From JACKIC01 sp964392305 (lineage in GTDB: Bacteria > Planctomycetota > UBA1135 > UBA2386), in contig CAYMPV010000012.1 in NCBI GenBank assembly GCA_964392305.1, forward strand, positions 62,001-126,000: 64,000 nucleotides of DNA. Direction: 5' to 3'. Below, piece by piece: positions 17,403 through 27,023 of the stretch (position 1 is its first letter; every line of letters begins with the position of its first letter). A program made the translations under genes and the position numbers. The notes beneath the pieces are model-generated. The model was given only the letters and a program-made list of their open reading frames with translations, did not search any database and was not told the origin of the DNA.

Positions 17403-18635
17403 TCAGCGCGGGCCGACCGTCGTCTTGCTCTGCAGTTCGGGCTGGACCACCAAGGGCAAGGACAGCAGCTTCGCGAGCGAGGCGGCCTCCGCGCCGGACA
17501 ACCCGTGGACCACCCCGCGGCCCGGGATCCGGCTCTCGAAACGCGGCGCCGACTTGACGACGCCGTTGAGCACGATGGCGCAGCACCTGCCGATGTACTT
17601 CTCCGACCAATCGCCGTAGTCACTCGCGAGGGCATCGACGATGCGGTACTTGACGACACCCGGGCCGACAGAGATGCCGACCGGATCCAGGTCCGCACCG
17701 GTGAAGTGGCGCTCGTCCATGTTGAGCGCGAGCAGCTCGATCAGATAGCGCTTGTTCTCGGGCCTGGCCATCATCGCTTCGCTGACGCCGCCCGAATACT
17801 CCGCGTCGTCGTAGACCCTGACGGTCGCTCGCGCGAGCATCGGGTTGTCGGCGTAGGAGGCGTCCCAGCGCTTGCCGTCGGCAGCCGGTACGACCAGGTG
17901 TGGATACCAGGCCAGCTTGCCGAACGGCTCGGGGCCGTTCGTCGCGTCCTCGTTGAACCGGCGGATGTAGAGCGGGTTCTTGCAGAGTCGCTCCTTGTTG
18001 CCGGGCTGCTCGAGCCAGGCCTCGAGCTTCTTCTTCTCGGCGCCGAGACGGAACCTGACGTCGCCGTTGCGGTAGTCGTCGTCGGCGACGATGCGCATCT
18101 GCAGGTCGACCTCAGCCGCGATCAGCGATTCCACCTTCCGGAGGTCTTCCTTCGGCCTCTTGGCGTCGACCGTGACCGTGACCGTGGTGCCCTCACCGCG
18201 CGTGACCTTGGCGAGGTCGCCGACGCGGCGCTGCATGCAGGCGACGGCCTCGGCGATCAGCGACTCGGCGTCTCGGCCGACCTTGCCGGCCACCGCGCGC
18301 TGCAACTCGTCGGCAGGGAACTCGTAGACGAGGCGCACCGCGCCGTTCGGCCCGATCGGGTCCTGCCCCTGCGCCTCCACCGTCTCGTCGCGGGTGCCGC
18401 CGCGGTTGTTGTGCTGCACGAGCACCGCGGTCGTGACCGCGATCGCCAGCAGCGCCGCGACCGCCGTCAGCCAGCGCCACGGGGCACGCGCAGCGCGCGG
18501 CTCGGACAGGGTCAGCCGGCGCAACACCTCGTCGCTGACGTCGGGCGCACGCTCGACGCCGTCGAGTTCCCGCAGGCCTTGCGCGACCCGCGCCACGAAC
18601 ACCTCGTCCCGTTGCCGCTCTTCGTTGGCCATCAT
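17403..18635 (-). CDS. membrane protein: sigma-factor partner with SecD P1-like domain
   Basis: 410 residues. Residues 1-52 are cytoplasmic and charged, followed by one transmembrane helix (about 53-73) and a long outer part. That part reads like the periplasmic P1 region of SecD: an E-A-V-A-C-M-Q-R-R-V-x-D-L segment (129-141) like the SecD helix before its conserved base strand, then F-T-G-A-D-L at 311-316 and Y-I-G-R-C-C-A-I-V-L-N-G-V-V-K-S-A-P (347-364) with a Gly-rich turn and G-A-E-A-A-S-L-A-K-L-L, matching the SecD P1 head. The other SecD transmembrane helices are absent. Its ATG overlaps the sigma-factor stop by 4 bases, so it is probably an anti-sigma-type regulator. Role is inference. 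Confidence 0.72.
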   Translation of the reverse strand: MMANEERQRDEVFVARVAQGLRELDGVERAPDVSDEVLRRLTLSEPRAARAPWRWLTAVAALLAIAVTTAVLVQHNNRGGTRDETVEAQGQDPIGPNGAVRLVYEFPADELQRAVAGKVGRDAESLIAEAVACMQRRVGDLAKVTRGEGTTVTVTVDAKRPKEDLRKVESLIAAEVDLQMRIVADDDYRNGDVRFRLGAEKKKLEAWLEQPGNKERLCKNPLYIRRFNEDATNGPEPFGKLAWYPHLVVPAADGKRWDASYADNPMLARATVRVYDDAEYSGGVSEAMMARPENKRYLIELLALNMDERHFTGADLDPVGISVGPGVVKYRIVDALASDYGDWSEKYIGRCCAIVLNGVVKSAPRFESRIPGRGVVHGLSGAEAASLAKLLSLPLVVQPELQSKTTVGPR

Positions 18636-19165
18636 TGCTCGCCTCCTTCACTCGCACGGATCCGCTTCTCGATGCACGACCGCAACACCTCACGCGTCTG
18701 CGCCAGCAGGTTGCGCACGGTGTTGGGCGAAAGACCCAGTTCGTCGGCGACCGCCTGTCGGCCCAGGCCGTCGCGATACGCGAGGTCGAGCGCACGACGG
18801 GCCCGCTGCTTGAGCTTGTCGCGACACGCGTGCAGCGCGTCGAGCCACAGCTCTCGATCGGCATCAGCCGCGCTCGCCAGCGCTTCGTCGACCTGTTCGG
18901 CCCACTGAACGACGCGCCGCCGCTGCAGCCATCGATGCCGGTCGACCCACAGGCCGCGCGCGATCGTGCGCAGGATCGCGCCGATGTCGGGGTGCGGAGC
19001 GGGCCGGCGCAGCAGCCGCAGGAAGGTCTCCTGCAGCAGGTCGTCGGCGGTCGCCGGGTCGGCGCCCAGCAGGCGCAGGTAACGCCACACCGCGGTCTGG
19101 TGTTCGCGAACGAAGGCGCCGACGTCGGGCGGCGGCGCTGGGGGCGCGAGCGGAACTCGTGGCAT
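18632..19165 (-). CDS. ECF-type RNA polymerase sigma factor
   Basis: 177 residues from ATG 19165; the frame is open upstream only as shadow of fdsB. Region 2 is seen at about 25-90, with the A-D-D-L-L-Q-E-T-F-L-R-L-L core that binds polymerase and the D-R-H-R-W segment. Region 4 (about 125-170) has a clear helix-turn-helix, R-Q-A-V-A-D-E-L-G-L-S-P-N-T-V-R-N-L-L. The N-terminus is Pro-rich. It lies 92 bases downstream of fdsB on the same strand and is coupled to the membrane protein at 17403, the usual sigma/anti-sigma arrangement. Target promoters unknown. Confidence 0.9.
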   Translation of the reverse strand: MPRVPLAPPAPPPDVGAFVREHQTAVWRYLRLLGADPATADDLLQETFLRLLRRPAPHPDIGAILRTIARGLWVDRHRWLQRRRVVQWAEQVDEALASAADADRELWLDALHACRDKLKQRARRALDLAYRDGLGRQAVADELGLSPNTVRNLLAQTREVLRSCIEKRIRASEGGEQ

Positions 19166-19257
19166 GGGCACCGAACACAGGGAAGTCACGACGACAGACC
19201 GCCCCGGGCGCGCCAGGGTACCCCACCATTCCCCAAAAACCGGCGCGCGCCCCTTCC

Positions 19258-20790
19258 TCAGTCGGCCGCGAAGTCCTCGGCGAAGTGGTCGAGCGCGCTG
19301 AGCACCGGCAGCGGCGTCAGCCCACCCATCGCGCACAGCGAGGCGTCCTTGAGGGTCGTGCACAGGTCGCGCAGCAACGCTTCCTGCTGGCCGCGTTCCT
19401 CGCCACGCATGCGGTCGATGACCTCGACACCGCGCGTGCTGCCGATGCGGCACGGGGTGCACTTGCCGCACGACTCGATCGCGCAGAACTCCATCGCGTA
19501 ACGCGCCTGCGCGCGCATGTCGACGGTGTCGTCGAAGGCGACGATGCCGCCGTGGCCGACCAGCCCGCCGATCGCCGCGAACGCTTCGTAGTCGAGCGGC
19601 GTGTCCCACTGGCTCTGGGGCAGGTACGAACCGAGCGGGCCGCCGACCTGCACCGCGCGCAGCGGCCGGCCGCTGGCGCTGCCGCCGCCGAAGTCGAACA
19701 ACAGTTCGCGCAACGTGACTCCGAACGGCAACTCGACCAGCCCGCCGTGCTTGATGTTGCCAGCGAGCTGGAACGGCAACGTACCTTTGCTGCGACCGAC
19801 GCCGAACGCGGCGTAGGCGGCACCTCCTTCGGCGAGGATGCGCGGCACCGCCGCCAGCGTCATCACGTTGTTGACCACGGTCGGCTTGCCGAACAGGCCG
19901 ACCAGCGCGGGCAGCGGCGGCTTGGCGCGCACCACGCCGCGTTTGCCCTCGAGGCTCTCGAGCATCGCCGTCTCTTCGCCGCACACGTAGCTGCCCGCAC
20001 CCATACGCAGGTGCACGTCGAACGCCTTGCCGCTGCCGAGCACGTCACCGCCGAGCCAGCCGGCGGCGCGCGCTCGCGCGATCGCCGTCGACAGCATCAA
20101 CTGCGCGTCGGGGTACTCGCTGCGCAGGTAGACGTAACCCTCGGTCGCGCCCACCGCGAGGCCGGCGATCGCCATGCCTTCGAGCAGGCAATAGGGATCA
20201 CCCTCCAGCAGCATGCGATCGCTGAACGTGCCCGAATCGCCTTCGTCGGCGTTGCAGGCGACGTACTTCTGGTCGCTGCTCGCGCCCAGCACCGTGCGCC
20301 ACTTGATGCCCGCCGGGAATCCGGCGCCGCCGCGGCCGCGCAGACCCGATGCCGCGACTTCTTCGACGATCGCCGCAGGCGCCAGCGCCAGCGCCTTGCG
20401 CAGCCCGGCGAGGCCGCCGTGCGCCTCGTAGGCCGCGAGGTCGAGCGGATCGGTCAGGCCGACGCGGCTCATCGTGAAACGCTGCTGTCTGGCGAAGTAC
20501 GGGATCTGCTCGGTCGGGCCGTGCGCGAGTGCGTGCTCGCCGCCCTGCAGGAAACCGGCATCGAACAGTCCCGGCACGTCGGCCGCGGTCACCGGCCCGT
20601 AGGCGTGGCGTCCGGTCGCGGCCTGCACTTCGATCAGCGGTTCGAGCCAGAGCATGCCGCGCGAGCCGTTGCGCACGATCTGCACCGGCTGCCGGCGCGC
20701 CGCGGCGACCTTGACGATCGCGTCGACGACCTCGTCGGCACCCATCGACAACGCCGCGCTGTCGCGCGGCACGTAGACGGTGACGGTCAC
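19258..20790 (-). CDS. fdsB: formate dehydrogenase beta subunit (NuoF-like)
   Basis: 510 residues from GTG 20790. The N-terminal ~130 residues are a thioredoxin-like extension ending near the G-L-T-D-P-L-D-L-A-A-Y segment that distinguishes FdsB from NuoF. The NADH/FMN domain has G-L-R-G-R-G-G-A-G-F-P-A-G-I-K-W (about 150-165), N-A-D-E-G-D-S-G-T-F (about 180-190) and the G-A-G-S-Y-V-C-G-E-E-T-A motif. The C-terminal 4Fe-4S site is E-S-C-G-K-C-x2-C plus a distal Cys. It transfers electrons from FdsA through FMN to NAD+. GTG overlaps the fdsG stop by 4 bases. Confidence 0.93.
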   Translation of the reverse strand: MTVTVYVPRDSAALSMGADEVVDAIVKVAAARRQPVQIVRNGSRGMLWLEPLIEVQAATGRHAYGPVTAADVPGLFDAGFLQGGEHALAHGPTEQIPYFARQQRFTMSRVGLTDPLDLAAYEAHGGLAGLRKALALAPAAIVEEVAASGLRGRGGAGFPAGIKWRTVLGASSDQKYVACNADEGDSGTFSDRMLLEGDPYCLLEGMAIAGLAVGATEGYVYLRSEYPDAQLMLSTAIARARAAGWLGGDVLGSGKAFDVHLRMGAGSYVCGEETAMLESLEGKRGVVRAKPPLPALVGLFGKPTVVNNVMTLAAVPRILAEGGAAYAAFGVGRSKGTLPFQLAGNIKHGGLVELPFGVTLRELLFDFGGGSASGRPLRAVQVGGPLGSYLPQSQWDTPLDYEAFAAIGGLVGHGGIVAFDDTVDMRAQARYAMEFCAIESCGKCTPCRIGSTRGVEVIDRMRGEERGQQEALLRDLCTTLKDASLCAMGGLTPLPVLSALDHFAEDFAAD

Positions 20791-21299
20791 GAACGACCTC
20801 CCTTCGCGGCCGCCAGCAGCGCGTCGAGGCGCTCGGGGGTCACGCGCCCGTGCACCCGACCATCGAGTTGCACCGACGGCGACAGCGCACAGTTGCCAAG
20901 GCAGTAGACCGGCTCGACGGTGAGCGCGCCGTCGGCGGTCGTGCCGTGCAGCTTCGTCAAACCGGTGCGTTGCTCGACGTGCCGTTCGAGCTGGTCGCAC
21001 CCCATGGCCTGGCACGCCTCGGCGCGGCACACCTTGAGCACGTGCGCGCCGGGCGGCGTGCTGCGGAAGTCGTGGTAGAACGTGACCACGCCGTGCACGT
21101 CGGCAACCGACAGGTTCAGCGCCGTGGCGATCGGCGGCAGCGCCGCCGGCGGCACGAAACCGAGTTCGGCCTGGATCGCGTGCAGGATCGGCAACAGGGC
21201 ACCGGGGAGATCGCGCAGCCGGTCGATCGCGGCCGAAACGGCCGCCGACCAGGCAGGATCGAGGGCGCCGGCATGGGCGCTCGGGGCATCGGAAGGCAT
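20787..21299 (-). CDS. fdsG: formate dehydrogenase gamma subunit (NuoE-like)
   Basis: 170 residues, the usual FdsG size. An N-terminal helical part contains the G-A-L-L-P-I-L-H-A-I-Q-A-E-L-G-F-V motif, then V-A-D-V-H-G-V-V-T-F-Y-H-D-F. The thioredoxin-like 2Fe-2S domain has C-R-A-E-A-C (C-x4-C) and later C-L-G-N-C (C-x3-C), the four cluster ligands. It works with FdsB in electron transfer to NAD+. First gene of the fdsGB unit; the upstream 122 bases are shared with the divergent acyltransferase. It is separated from fdsAD by about 8 kb of unrelated genes. Confidence 0.93.
   Translation of the reverse strand: MPSDAPSAHAGALDPAWSAAVSAAIDRLRDLPGALLPILHAIQAELGFVPPAALPPIATALNLSVADVHGVVTFYHDFRSTPPGAHVLKVCRAEACQAMGCDQLERHVEQRTGLTKLHGTTADGALTVEPVYCLGNCALSPSVQLDGRVHGRVTPERLDALLAAAKGGRS
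20796..20803 (-). promoter_or_regulatory. Shine-Dalgarno site of fdsB
   Basis: AGGGAGGT on the minus strand, 5 bases before the GTG at 20790, inside the 3' end of fdsG. It fixes the fdsB start; the frame runs open much further upstream but has no other site. Confidence 0.7.
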
Positions 21300-21421
21300 G
21301 CGTTCGGGTCGGGGATTGGGCCGCCCGTTTGTAGCAGAAAGGCACGTCAGGTTCGCCCTTGTCGTCAGGCGCAGCGCCGTCGGCGCGGCGATGCGACTTC
21401 GGACGGCGCGACGGCTGTGGC

Positions 21422-22207
21422 ATGCTGCGCCCCGTGTCTGGTCGAGAGCAACGCGCCGAACGCGCCGCCGAACGCCGCCAGCTCGCTGCCGGACGCGCCG
21501 CCGCCGGACGCGATGCGGGCTGGCGGCGGCGCTGGCGCACGCTGCGGCGCGGCATCGGCCAGCGCCTGCTCGACTGGTTCGCGCCGACGTTGCTTCGCCT
21601 GCTGGCACGCACCTGGCGCGTGCAACACCGCGGCGCCGCAGGTTTGCAGGCGATGTGCAGCGACGCGCCGCTGGTGATCGTGCTGTGGCACGGACGCATG
21701 CTCGCGGCGATGCCGATCTGGCCGCACCGGGGGCGCGGCCACGCCGTGCTGGTTTCGCCCAGCGACGACGGTGCGCTGGTGACCAGGGCGCTGGCGAAAT
21801 TCGGTTATCGCGTGGTGCGCGGCTCGGCGAGCCGCGGCGGCGCGCGCGCGCTGCGGGAGTTGGCCGCGGCGCTCGACCGCGGTGCGAGCATCGTGCTGAC
21901 CCCCGACGGCCCGCGCGGTCCGCGGCACACGATGAACTCGGGCGGTGCCTGGCTGGCCCGCGACGGCGGCCGGCCGATCGTCACGCTGGCGATCGCCGTC
22001 GACCGCGCCTGGCGCCTGCGCAGCTGGGACCGGTTCACGATTCCCAAGCCGTTCGCGCGGCTGCTGGTCACCTACGGCGATCCGCGGCCGGTGCCGCCCG
22101 GTTGCAGCGACCAGGACCTCGAGGTGATCGCGGGGCAACTCCGGCAAGCGCTGCTCGACGGCGAACGCGACGGCTTCGCCACACTCGGCGCCGCCGGCGA
22201 CCTGTGA
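21422..22207 (+). CDS. DUF374 lysophospholipid acyltransferase-family protein
   Basis: 261 residues from ATG 21422 (a GTG at 21434 is also possible). It fits DUF374 proteins, relatives of lipid A and phospholipid acyltransferases: V-L-W-H-G-R-M-L-A-A at about 87-96 carries the active-site His, S-x-S-x-D-G shortly after, F-G-Y-x-V-V-R-G-S-A-S-R-G-G (about 126-139), then L-T-P-D-G-P-R-G-P (about 160-168), the family hallmark. Expected to acylate a lipid A-like or other glycolipid on the inner face of the membrane. Separate from purE by 61 bases; co-transcription with purEK is possible but of unclear meaning. Confidence 0.85.
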   Translation: MLRPVSGREQRAERAAERRQLAAGRAAAGRDAGWRRRWRTLRRGIGQRLLDWFAPTLLRLLARTWRVQHRGAAGLQAMCSDAPLVIVLWHGRMLAAMPIWPHRGRGHAVLVSPSDDGALVTRALAKFGYRVVRGSASRGGARALRELAAALDRGASIVLTPDGPRGPRHTMNSGGAWLARDGGRPIVTLAIAVDRAWRLRSWDRFTIPKPFARLLVTYGDPRPVPPGCSDQDLEVIAGQLRQALLDGERDGFATLGAAGDL

Positions 22208-22268
22208 GCCACCACCGGTGGTTCCGCTTGCCTTGGGTGCACCACCGCGCGACGCTCTGGCCCGCGCC

Positions 22269-22789
22269 ATGACCACCCCCTCCGCCACCTCTCCAGCGCC
22301 GCGCGTCGGCGTGATCATGGGTTCTCGTTCGGACTGGGAGACGATGCAGCACGTCGCCGCGACCCTCGACGAACTCGGCGTCAACCACGAGTGTGTGGTC
22401 GTCTCGGCGCATCGCACACCCGATTGGCTCATGGAATACGCCGGCACCGCCCAGTCGCGCGGCTTGTCGGTGATCATCGCCGGCGCCGGCGGCGCCGCGC
22501 ATCTGCCCGGCATGTGCGCCAGCAAGACGATCCTGCCCGTGCTCGGCGTGCCGATCGAAGCGACCGCGCTGCGCGGCATGGACGCGCTGCTGTCGATCGT
22601 GCAGATGCCGGGCGGCGTGCCGGTCGGAACGCTCGCGGTCGGCAAGCCCGGCGCGATCAACGCGGCGCTGCTCGCGGCGGCGATCCTCGCCACCAACGAC
22701 GAGGGCCTGCGCACGCGGCTGCAGGCGCGCCGCGATCGCATCACCAAGGACGTGCTCGACCACCGCGACCCGCGGCCGGAGCCGCGCGG

Positions 22790-22793
<4 letters not shown>
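22269..22793 (+). CDS. purE: N5-carboxyaminoimidazole ribonucleotide mutase
   Basis: 174 residues. It has the class I PurE motifs: V-G-V-I-M-G-S-R-S-D-W near the N-terminus, S-A-H-R-T-P in the middle, and I-A-G-A-G-G-A-A-H-L-P-G followed by L-P-V-L-G-V-P. The enzyme moves the carboxyl of N5-CAIR to C4 to form CAIR in purine synthesis and acts with PurK. ATG 22269 is chosen; upstream in-frame codons lack homology. The stop overlaps the purK start by 4 bases. Confidence 0.95.
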
Positions 22794-23923
<1,130 letters not shown>

Positions 23924-24029
23924 CGGCCGGCGTCGAACGGCCCGAGGAATCCTTCCTCGGCGGCGTGATAGCCTTCGCCGCCCCCATGGTGGCATGTCAC
24001 CACCCTGCTCTCCCCACCCCCGGATCTCC

Positions 24030-25661
24030 ATGCGTCTTCTGTATGCACTCGCAGCCACCGCTGCGCTGACGACGGTCTCGATCGCCCAGTCTCCCCTCAA
24101 CACGTTGTTCGCCGCGAACAACGGCGGCGGCAATGGCTGGACGATGTAATTCAACATCACGGTCAACGCGCCCCTGCAGTTCACGTCGCTGGACGTGAAC
24201 CTCTACACCGGCAGCGTCTCCGGCACGGTCGACATGTACTGGACCCCCAACACCTACGTCGGCAACGACACCAATGCCGGTGTGTGGACGCTGGGTGGTT
24301 CTGGTGCGGTCACGGCCAACGTCATGGACACGCCGTCGACCGTTGCGCTGTCGGCGTTCACGCTGGCACCTGGTAACTACGGCATCGCCCTGGTGCACAA
24401 CAACGTCGCACCGGCTTACACCAACGGCGACGGCACCGTCGGGATGCCGGGCTCGGGCACGAACCAGACCTACAGCACCGCCGAGCTGAGCCTGTTCGCG
24501 GGCGCCAGCGCCGGCGGCGGACTGGGCACGGCGATCTGCTGCGACCCCCGCGTGGTCAACTGCTCGATCGGCTACGTCGTCTCCGGCTCGGGCACCGTCG
24601 CCAACAAGACCCTCTACGGCACCGGCTGCGTCGCCCAATACGGCTCGTTCTACGAGCGTTTTGCGAGCACCCCGTCGATCGACCTCTCGAACACCGCGTT
24701 CCGCATGCTGAACACCGGCACCGGCTACATCGTGCTGCCGGGCACCAACGCGTTCCTCGCGCCCTCGGCGACCGCCACGAATCTCGGGCTCGGCGACGAC
24801 GCGGAGACGACCGTCAACCTCTCGGTCCCGCTCGCCTACCCGGGCGGCTCGACCCCGTCGTTGAACGTCTGCTCGAACGGCCACATCTCGACCGCCAGCA
24901 ATGCCGCGGTCTTCGACTACACCCCGACTCCGGGCGAGTTCCTGAACTGGGCGAACGCGACCTGGGCCGTCTGGCGCGACCTGATCCCGGGCCCGACCGG
25001 TGGCGGTGACGTCTGGTTCGAAGAAGTCGGCGGCGTCGCCTACGTGACGTGGCTCAACGTCGTCGGCTACGTGGGTACCTCAGCGGGCACGACGCCCAGT
25101 ACTTTCCAACTGCAGTTCGAGCTGGCCACCGGCCACGTCGACTTCGTGTTCGGCAGCCTCGACACGGTCAGCATCAGTGGCTGGGCCGGCGGCGACGGTT
25201 GGATCGTCGGCTTCTCGCCGAGCGGCGCGTCGCTCGATCCGGGCAACATCGACCTGAGCGCCACCGTGCCGAACACGATCGTGCTGACCAGCACCGACAT
25301 GGCCGCGCTCGCCCAGAACGCCTCGGCGCGGCCGCTGGTGACCACGTCGATCAACCTGCTCACCACCAACATCCCGGCCGGCACCCCGTTCGGCGCCGTG
25401 CTGCTGGGCTTCAACCAGTTCAACCCCGGCCTCGACCTGAGTGGCATCGGCATGAGCGGCTGCCGCCAATACAACGAAGGCGCGGCCACGCTGCTGTTCC
25501 TGCCCGGTGCCAGCACCAGCAACTCGCTGGCGTTCACGGTCCCCAACTACATCGGCTGGCAGATCGAAGCGCAGTCGGTGGTGTTCGCGCCGGCCGCAGG
25601 CCTGACCCAGCTCGGCGCGATCGCCTCGAACGGCATGGCGCTGTTCCTCGGCAACCTGTGA
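24030..25661 (+). pseudogene. secreted protein gene interrupted by one in-frame TAA
   Basis: ATG 24030 begins a signal peptide (residues 1-20, A-T-A-A-L-T-T-V-S-I-A-Q) and a mature start rich in Asn/Gly. Codon 40 is TAA (24147-24149), after which the same frame continues without interruption to 25661 for another ~503 residues. The sense of the protein clearly runs across the stop: the strands before and after are continuous in style. The second half has beta-rich F-T-P-x-N and D-F-V-F-G-S-L-D segments and the shared C-terminal domain (about 25340-25658). Either a recent nonsense mutation, a sequencing error, or rarely, recoding. No translation restart with a good ribosome site is visible. Confidence 0.7.
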
Positions 25662-25713
25662 GTCGGGTGCATCACGACGGGCTGCGGCCCGTCGCGATGT
25701 CGCCGACAGCCAC

Positions 25714-25750
25714 CAGCGGCCGTCATGCGCCCGGCGCGTGACGGCCGCTG
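25714..25750. terminator. 17-bp hairpin between convergent genes
   Basis: CAGCGGCCGTCATGCGC and GCGCGTGACGGCCGCTG form a 17-pair stem with one G-U pair and a CCG loop. It lies in the 123-base gap between the ends of the secreted-protein gene (+) and the CgeB-like gene (-). No T-run follows on either side, so it may work as a bidirectional, Rho-assisted or RNA-stabilising end rather than a classical terminator. Confidence 0.55.
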
Positions 25751-25784
25751 ATGCGTACCGGAGGATCACGCTGCCAGCGAAGGG

Positions 25785-27023
25785 TCAGCGCGGCACCACG
25801 CGCACCGGCGTCGTCGGTGTCGCCACCTGCGACTCGTCGAACGACTTCGGCAGTCCCGCCTGCAGCCAGTGCAGGATGCGCGCCACGCGGTAGTAGTAGC
25901 GGTGGTGCCTCATCACCAGGTCGTGGCCCTCGGCAGCGACCCGGGCACGGTCGTCGTCGCGCCGCAGCCAGTCACCGATCTTGACCAGGGCGTCTTCCTC
26001 GTCGCTGTACCACGCGAGGTGCTGACCGTCCCCGAACACGCGCTCGAGTTTGGGCACGTAGTGGGTCAGATGGAACCCGCCGCAGGCCAACGTCAGGAAG
26101 GTGCGGTTGCTGAAGTAGTAGATGTCGTCGTTGACCTCGTTGACCCCCAGCACGATGCGCGACGTGGCGCAGACGCTGGCGTAGCCGCGCGGATCGACCG
26201 GCCCACGCACGCGCAGATCGCCGTGCAGGTGTGGCCAGCGATCCCAATGCAGCCCGAAGACCTCGGTGTCGAAATGCCTGGCGACCTCGGCCAGGAACGA
26301 CGCGCGCTGACCCTTGCGGCCCGGTCCGCCGATGAACGCGACGTCGCGGCGCTTCTGCTGCGGCGGAGCCGGATGGTGGTAACGAGCGGAGAATCCGCTC
26401 ATCAGGAACACCATGTTGTCCAGGCCGCGCTCACGCAGCCAGGCGAAGCGCGCCGGGTTGCTCATGCAGACCATGTCGGCCAAGGCGAAGTAGTCGACGA
26501 TCGAACCATCGAGCGACTCGAGAGCCTCCTCACACCAGATCACCAGCCGCGCGTCGCGGCGGAACTCCTCGGCGAGCACGGCCGGCAGGTCACGGAAGAA
26601 CACGAACACGACATCCGGCTTGAACCGGCGGAACTCCGCACGCGCCAGCTTCAGCGCCAGGTTCGAGCCGAACCAGCGCCGCATCGTCGCCATGTTGCGC
26701 CAGCGCACGTCGACGCCGTGCTCGCGCCAGGCATCGACCAGAGCACCCGTGCAGCACGTGCGCGACATGCTCTTGCCGAAGAACATCACCCGCCGCACCG
26801 GCCCGGTCGGTCGTCCGGCGGTCGACTCCGAACCGGGCAAAGCCACCCTGGGCAATTCCGCCCGGGGTGATTCCGCGCTGGGCAGCACCACGTCCGGCTC
26901 AACACGCCGATCGTCGTCGCGCGTGTCCGCGAAACCGTCGAACTCCACCGACTGCGGCTCGCGCGGTGCAGACCGGCTGCCGTCGTCAGGAGGATTCACT
27001 CCCCTTGGTTCGCCCGTCCCCAT
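25785..27023 (-). CDS. CgeB-like glycosyltransferase
   Basis: 412 residues. The N-terminal ~75 residues are a low-complexity Asp/Arg/Pro/Ser tail with an imperfect repeat (P-R-A-E-L-P-R-V-A-L-P). From about residue 77 (R-R-V-M-F-F-G) a GT-B fold begins; the second half has D-V-A-F-I-G-G-P-G-x-K-G-Q-R, then L-G-V-N-E-V-N-D-D-x3-F-S-N-R-T-F-L-T-L-A-C-G-G-F-H-L, which is the CgeB / glycosyl transferases group 1 donor-binding segment. Likely adds sugars to a surface glycan. Its start lies 38 bases inside the 3' end of the kinase gene, so it belongs to the same operon. Confidence 0.8.
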   Translation of the reverse strand: MGTGEPRGVNPPDDGSRSAPREPQSVEFDGFADTRDDDRRVEPDVVLPSAESPRAELPRVALPGSESTAGRPTGPVRRVMFFGKSMSRTCCTGALVDAWREHGVDVRWRNMATMRRWFGSNLALKLARAEFRRFKPDVVFVFFRDLPAVLAEEFRRDARLVIWCEEALESLDGSIVDYFALADMVCMSNPARFAWLRERGLDNMVFLMSGFSARYHHPAPPQQKRRDVAFIGGPGRKGQRASFLAEVARHFDTEVFGLHWDRWPHLHGDLRVRGPVDPRGYASVCATSRIVLGVNEVNDDIYYFSNRTFLTLACGGFHLTHYVPKLERVFGDGQHLAWYSDEEDALVKIGDWLRRDDDRARVAAEGHDLVMRHHRYYYRVARILHWLQAGLPKSFDESQVATPTTPVRVVPR

